The notes beneath the pieces are model-generated. The model ran no database searches. It was not told the origin of the DNA and worked only from the letters and a program-made list of their open reading frames with translations. From Owenia fusiformis (lineage: Eukaryota; Annelida; Polychaeta; Sabellida; Oweniidae): a stretch of 64,000 nt of DNA. The stretch spans positions 6,748,989 through 6,812,988 of the forward strand of contig CAIIXF020000006.1 in the NCBI GenBank assembly GCA_903813345.2, in the 5' to 3' direction. Shown in pieces: positions 54,401-60,400 of this stretch (positions are counted from its first letter, which is position 1; each line of letters opens with the position of its first letter). The translations under genes were made by a program, and so were the position numbers.

Positions 54401-57400
54401 TTTTGTTATGAATCTGTATCTCTTACATCTAAAAGGCCCATACTTGCACCAGCACTAAAACTATTCAATTACGTCAATATGGATTATTTCAGTTCAAGGT
54501 CTAGCTGCAACGATTGAATGATGTACATGGAATAGCAGAATTGATTGTTGTCTTTATTATGGAGACACTAGACACTTTGTATTGTGATGGATAATGACAT
54601 TCGTGGTAAGCCATGCCATATCCATCTCTATCCTTCTAGACAACATCTGTGATGCACAATGAGAGAGATGCTATGAACATCAGAATGAATAATGGCATGA
54701 CAACTGACCTATAATTCAGTATTGATAACCTCAACCCAAATGCATTAATTTGGCTTCGCTTCTTAAAAAGCTATTATCTATCAACTATCCATTATTGTCA
54801 TGAGTATTGGTTATCAATTTAAATTTATTCTTTAACATGTATTATTTGATGACTTCAGTATGAATGAAATGTCCATTGATGTTATGGTCTCGGATTGTGA
54901 TAATGATACTTGAATGGTGGGGGAGGGAGGTATTACACATTGTTTCTTTTCACGTTAGATCATGGTTTGGGATAGTGGGGTTCATTTTCCTTATGACTAG
55001 TGTACTTTTGGATGTTTTCTTTTTCTTGCTGTGTTACAATTGTTGGCCCTATCCCTTTGGTACTAGTGCATACATATTCATCTACATGTAAATTTGTAAG
55101 TAGACTTGGTACATATCCTTATTTATCCCATACTTGGACGTGTTACAGGTACATAAAGCCGGTTTGTAAAAACTTATATTTTCATCAGCGGGCAGATATA
55201 GCTTTACGTCCCGCTCCGAGCGGGCAGATATAGTATATCTGCCCGCTACGTCATAATCGCTGTTCCTGTATTGTTTTTTTTTTGTAACGTTCGCATACTG
55301 TAAACGACAATGGAGAAAAACGCAGACAATCGCGATCTAAACTATTTGATGCTTTAAAGAGGGGAGGAGCAGTATGCCCCATTGATAATCAAAGATTTGA
55401 ACAGGAAAATCCGCTAGGGACAAGAATACACAAGGCATTAACATGACAAAATGTCACCACCTTAAACAATTTGGTCAATTTAAAGCAAGTTGGAAAATAC
55501 CTTTTGACCTTAAGAAGGTTTGATTTGAACTTCTTAGAACATGTAGATGATTTTGAAAAAAAATTCGTCAATTTGAAGCAAGTTGAAAAAATACCTCTTT
55601 GACTTTTTTTGACATTGAGAAGGTCATTGAAGGTCAAATGTCAAATGTAAAGTCTGATTTGAACTTCTGAGAACATGGAGATGATTTTGAAAAAAAAATT
55701 AAGTAAATTTGAAGCAAGTTGAAAAAAGACCTTTTAGACCTTGAGAAGGTCATTGAAGGTCAAAGGTCAAATCTAAAGTCAGATTTGAACTTCTGAGAAC
55801 TTGTAAAGTCAAATTTGAACTTCTGAAAAGATGTAGATGATTTTGAAAAAAAAATTTGGTCAATTTGAAACAAGTTGAAAACAGACCTTTTTGACCTTTT
55901 TTGACCTTGAGAAGGTCATTAAAGGTCAAATGTCAAATCTAAAGTCAGATTTGAATTTCTGAGAACATGTAAATGATTTTGAAAAAAAAATTAGTCAATT
56001 TGAAGCAAGTTGAAAAAAGACCTTTTTGACCTTGAGAAGGTCACTGAAGGTCAAATGTCAAATCTAAAGTCAAATCTAAAGTCATATTTGAATTTCTGAG
56101 AACATGTAGATGATTTTGAAAAAAAAATTTAGTCAATTTGAAGCAAGATGAAAAAATACCTTTTTGACCTTTTTTGACATTGAGAAGGTCATTGAAGGTC
56201 AAATGTCAAATCTAAAGTCAGATTTGTATTTCTGAGTACATGTAGATGATTTTGAAAAAAAATTTAGTCAATTTGAAGCAAGTTGAAAAAAGACCTTTTT
56301 GACCTTTTTTGACTTATGAGAAGGTCAAATGTCAAATCTTAAGTCAAATCTAAAGTCAGATTTGAATTTCTGAGAACATGTAGATGATTTTGAAAAAATT
56401 TTTTAGTCAATTTGAAGCAAGTTGAAAACAGACCTTTTTGACCTTTTTTGACCTTGAGAAGGTCATTGAAGGTCAAATCTTAAGTCAGATTTGAATTTCT
56501 GAGAACACGTAGATGATTTTGAAAAAAAAATTTAGTCAATTTGAAGCAAGTTGAAAACAGACCTTTTTGACCTTTTTTGACCTTGAGAAGGTCATTAAAG
56601 GTCAAATGTCAAATCTAAAGTCAGATTTGAAGGTCAAATGTCAAATCTAAAGTCAGATTTGAATTTCTGAGAACATGTAGATGATTTTGAAAAAAAATTT
56701 AGTCAATGTGAAGCAAGTTGAAAAAAGACCTTTTTGACCTTGAGAAGGCCATTGAAGGTCAAATGTCAAATCTAAAGTCAGATTTGAACTTCTGAGAACA
56801 TGTAGATGATTTAGAAAAAAATTGAAGTCAGTCTAAACAGTATTTGTTAAGTTATAGGAAGTTGTAAGAAATTGTTACAGACGCCGGACGCCGGACGCCA
56901 ACCTCCAACCGCCGTCGCAAAATAACGGAGACCATAACAATATGTCACCACTTTTGGTGGTGACATAAAAACGGAGACCATAACAATATGTCACCACTTT
57001 TGGTGGTGACATAAAAACTGGACATAAATATTTTAAAATAATTCCACGGTTGGTTGCAAAGTGGTATGGGATAAACAGATCATCCTATAGTCGGTTCAGG
57101 ATATTGGGATTATCCTTTGGCCGATATAATATATCCACCCTCGGGACCTACGGCCCTCGGGCAGATATATTATATTGGCCTCGGGATAATCCCAATATCC
57201 TGAACCTCGAGGGTAGATAGATATATTATATTGGCCAAGGGATAATCCAAATATCCTGAACCGACTATAGGATGATCTGTTTATCCCATACCAATCACAT
57301 TGTTCAATTGGCCAGTTCAGAAACTTTGCAACCAACTGTAGAATTGTTTTAAAATATTCATGTCCAGTTTTGTATTCTTGTTTCTTTTCCTGTTCAAATC

Positions 57401-60400
57401 TTTGATAATTAACGGGGTATACTGCTCCTTCCCCTCTTTAAAGCATCAAACAGATCCGGTGATTGTTTACAGTATGCGAACGTTACAAAAAAGAACCAAT
57501 ACGGGAACAGCGATTATGATATCTGCCCGCTCGGAGCGGGATGTAAAGCTATATCTGCCCGCTGATGAAAATATAAGTTTTTACAAACCGGCTTTATGTA
57601 CCCGTAACATGTCCAAGTATGGGATAAAATTGTATTTCCATCAGATATACCCTGTATCAAAAACCTCCCATTAAATAACCTCTTTGAAGCACCCTGTAAA
57701 GGAATTCACTATGGCATATTTACTGATCAAAACATGTGCTTACACTGACTGATATTCCTAGAACACTTCAACATAAAGCAAGAGTAGACACCAATGTTCA
57801 TTGATTGATTCAATAGATAAGTAGGTAATCAGCTAATTAGGTATTTAATGAGAGTTTACAAATTCTCCTCATTGGTTATGCAATAGATTGACAAGTGGAA
57901 AGTATTAGATATTGATCTAAAAATATTGTAAATATTCCTGGGTATATGCATTATATAACTTTTATTAACATCTTGTATCATAACATGATTACATTATATT
58001 AAAAATCTAACAATCACACTTACCAACCCCCATACTGTAGCCTGTATTTAAAATACATAAGGCTACAGTGAAGTTGCAAATGCAGGAAGCTTGTTATTTT
58101 CATATTTATGAAGGAATACTACAGATTTTACATATATTCTAAATGTTCTACTTTACATTGTCACGCGGTCCTTACTCTCCGGGGCGTATCAAAACCAAAA
58201 CGCCCCGCAAAACCGTTAATTTGAATTTTTATATTTTGCACAAGGACTCCCACTACAACCCTCCATCGCTGCATCAACATATTTATTACATTAAACGCAG
58301 CAATTTCAAAAAGTCCCACGCAACTGTTCGAAATTGACCAAAACGCCCCGTTGTCTTCCAAAATGCCCCGCAGAGTCTATGACTACAAATGTGTATAGAT
58401 AAGATGTATAGATTTTCAAGATTCAAGATTTTATTGTGTTTCAAACCAAACACTTGGTTTCCTCACAAAATCAATTACAAGACATTTACATATAATTATA
58501 CAGTTAAAAAACAACATGCATTGTTTCATCCAAGGGGGCGTTTTGGAAGAGAACAGGGCATTTTGATCAATTTCGAACAGATGCATAGGACTTTTGGAAA
58601 TTGGTGCGTTTAATGTAATAAATATGTTGATGCAGAGATGGAGGGTTGTAATGGGAGTCCTTGTGCAAAATATAGGGGAGAATAATAAAAGAACTGGCGA
58701 TATATCGAGGCTTTTGGTTGAAGTCTCTGAAGATTTGCATCTTCTCACATCTGGGGACACAAAAGCAATGTCTCGAATGAAAGGTATTTCTGTGAAGGTT
58801 TTAATGGAACAAGTTTGAAGACAAGGCACAGGACGTGAACGAGATCACACCATCAAATAGGCAGACACTATGAACCAGGAAAACTGTTCTCCTATTATGT
58901 TTACAAATTTTCCTAAATTTGCGATGACAAGATGTTTCGAAAAAACTTCAAATGGCCACCAGAAAACAAGATGGCTGCCACAAAGTTAATCAGCTCTAGT
59001 ACTTGATATCCTCTATCATGTGTGTAAATTTGAAGGAAATCCGATGAGCGGTTTTCCTGAAACGGCGATGACACGATTTTTCAAAAAACCTTCAAAATGG
59101 CCACCAGAAAACAAAATGGCCACCCAAAAGTTAATCAGCTCTAGTACTTGATATCCTCTATCATTTGTGTAAATTTGAAGGAAATCCGATGAGTGGTTTT
59201 CCTGAAATGGCGATGACAAGATTTTTCGAAAAACCTTCAAAATGGCCACCAGAAAACAAGATGGCCGCCTTAAAGTTTATCAGCTTTAGTACTTGATATC
59301 CTCTATCATGTGTGTAAATTTGAAGGAAATCCGATGAGCGGATTTTCTGAAATGGCGATGACAAGATTTTTCGAAAAATCTTCAAAATGGCTGCCAGAAA
59401 ACAAGATGGCCGCCCAAAAGTTAATCAGCTCTAGTACTTGATATCCTCTATCATTTGTGTAAATTTGAAGGAAATCCAATGAGCGGTTTTCCTGAAATGG
59501 CGATGACAAGATTTTTCGAAAAACCTTCAAAATGGCCGCCAGAAAACAAGATGGCCACCCAAAAGTTAATCAGCTCTAGTACTTCATATGCTCTATCATC
59601 TCTGCAAATTTGGAGAAAATCTGATGAGCAGTTTTCCTTAAACGGCGATGACAAAAAGCGGGAGGATCACCATCACGACCACGATCACGACTACGACCAG
59701 TATGACGACTATATCCCACCGATGGTGTGATAAAAAATGGTGTACTATGAGACTCACAATCAAATCATTTCTAAAGAAAGGGTAGGTTTGAAATTCAAAT
59801 TAACGGTTTGCGGGGCGTTTTGGTTTCGATACGCCCCAGTGAGTTAGTACCGTGTGATTGTAGAGATTCATTGAGTAGTTTGCAATTGTATTATTACCAG
59901 AAAAGTCCTATAGATAGAGAAGACCTGCTCCATTTTCAAATTCACTGTAGTGTATCCCTTATGAAGAAATACAGGCTACAGTATGGGGGTAGGGTAGTGT
60001 CACAATAGAGAAACATTTTGATTTGTGAGCCTATGTAACTGCCGTTCATCCATTCATGAGTCCATCCATCTGTCTGTCTTTCTGTCCGTCTGTCTGTCAA
60101 TCTCTTATAATTTTCGGATAAATCAGCTTTTCTCATGATATCACAGAATGGAGCATTATTTAATTTAGATCTTTTTTAAAACAGAGATCCATCTGTAATA
60201 CCTATTTTTCTTAATTATTAGTCAAAGAAATAAAAAAAAATATTACAATAGATAAAAAAAATTTGAATCCATTTTTTGGGAGAATAGGAGACTTGTGTAA
60301 TATTAATGCATGCTTTGTAGAATGGATATTTTGTTATGTATCAAGCTCCCATCTTCTCTCACACTACAGAGGTTTGAATGAAGCCTGCAAATCATAGTGT

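Larger units (their letters stand above)
55122..57627. mobile_element. Large palindromic element, left arm interrupted by a nested insertion
   Basis: The left arm from 55122 (TTTATCCCATACTTGGAC) matches in inverse the right arm ending at 57627 over about 300 bp. It includes CGGGCAGATATAGCTTTACG and GTAACGTTCGCATACTGTAA. The palindrome continues inward at 57019-57150 against about 57200-57373, with a GC-rich centre near 57137-57160. The block 55431-57018 has no counterpart in the right arm and is a later insertion. Confidence 0.75.

Noticed and set aside
59016-59654. Four overlapping minus-strand ORFs of 67-77 codons with repeated peptide
   Set aside because: They shift by exactly 145 bp and are a by-product of the tandem array; no start context or splice sites.
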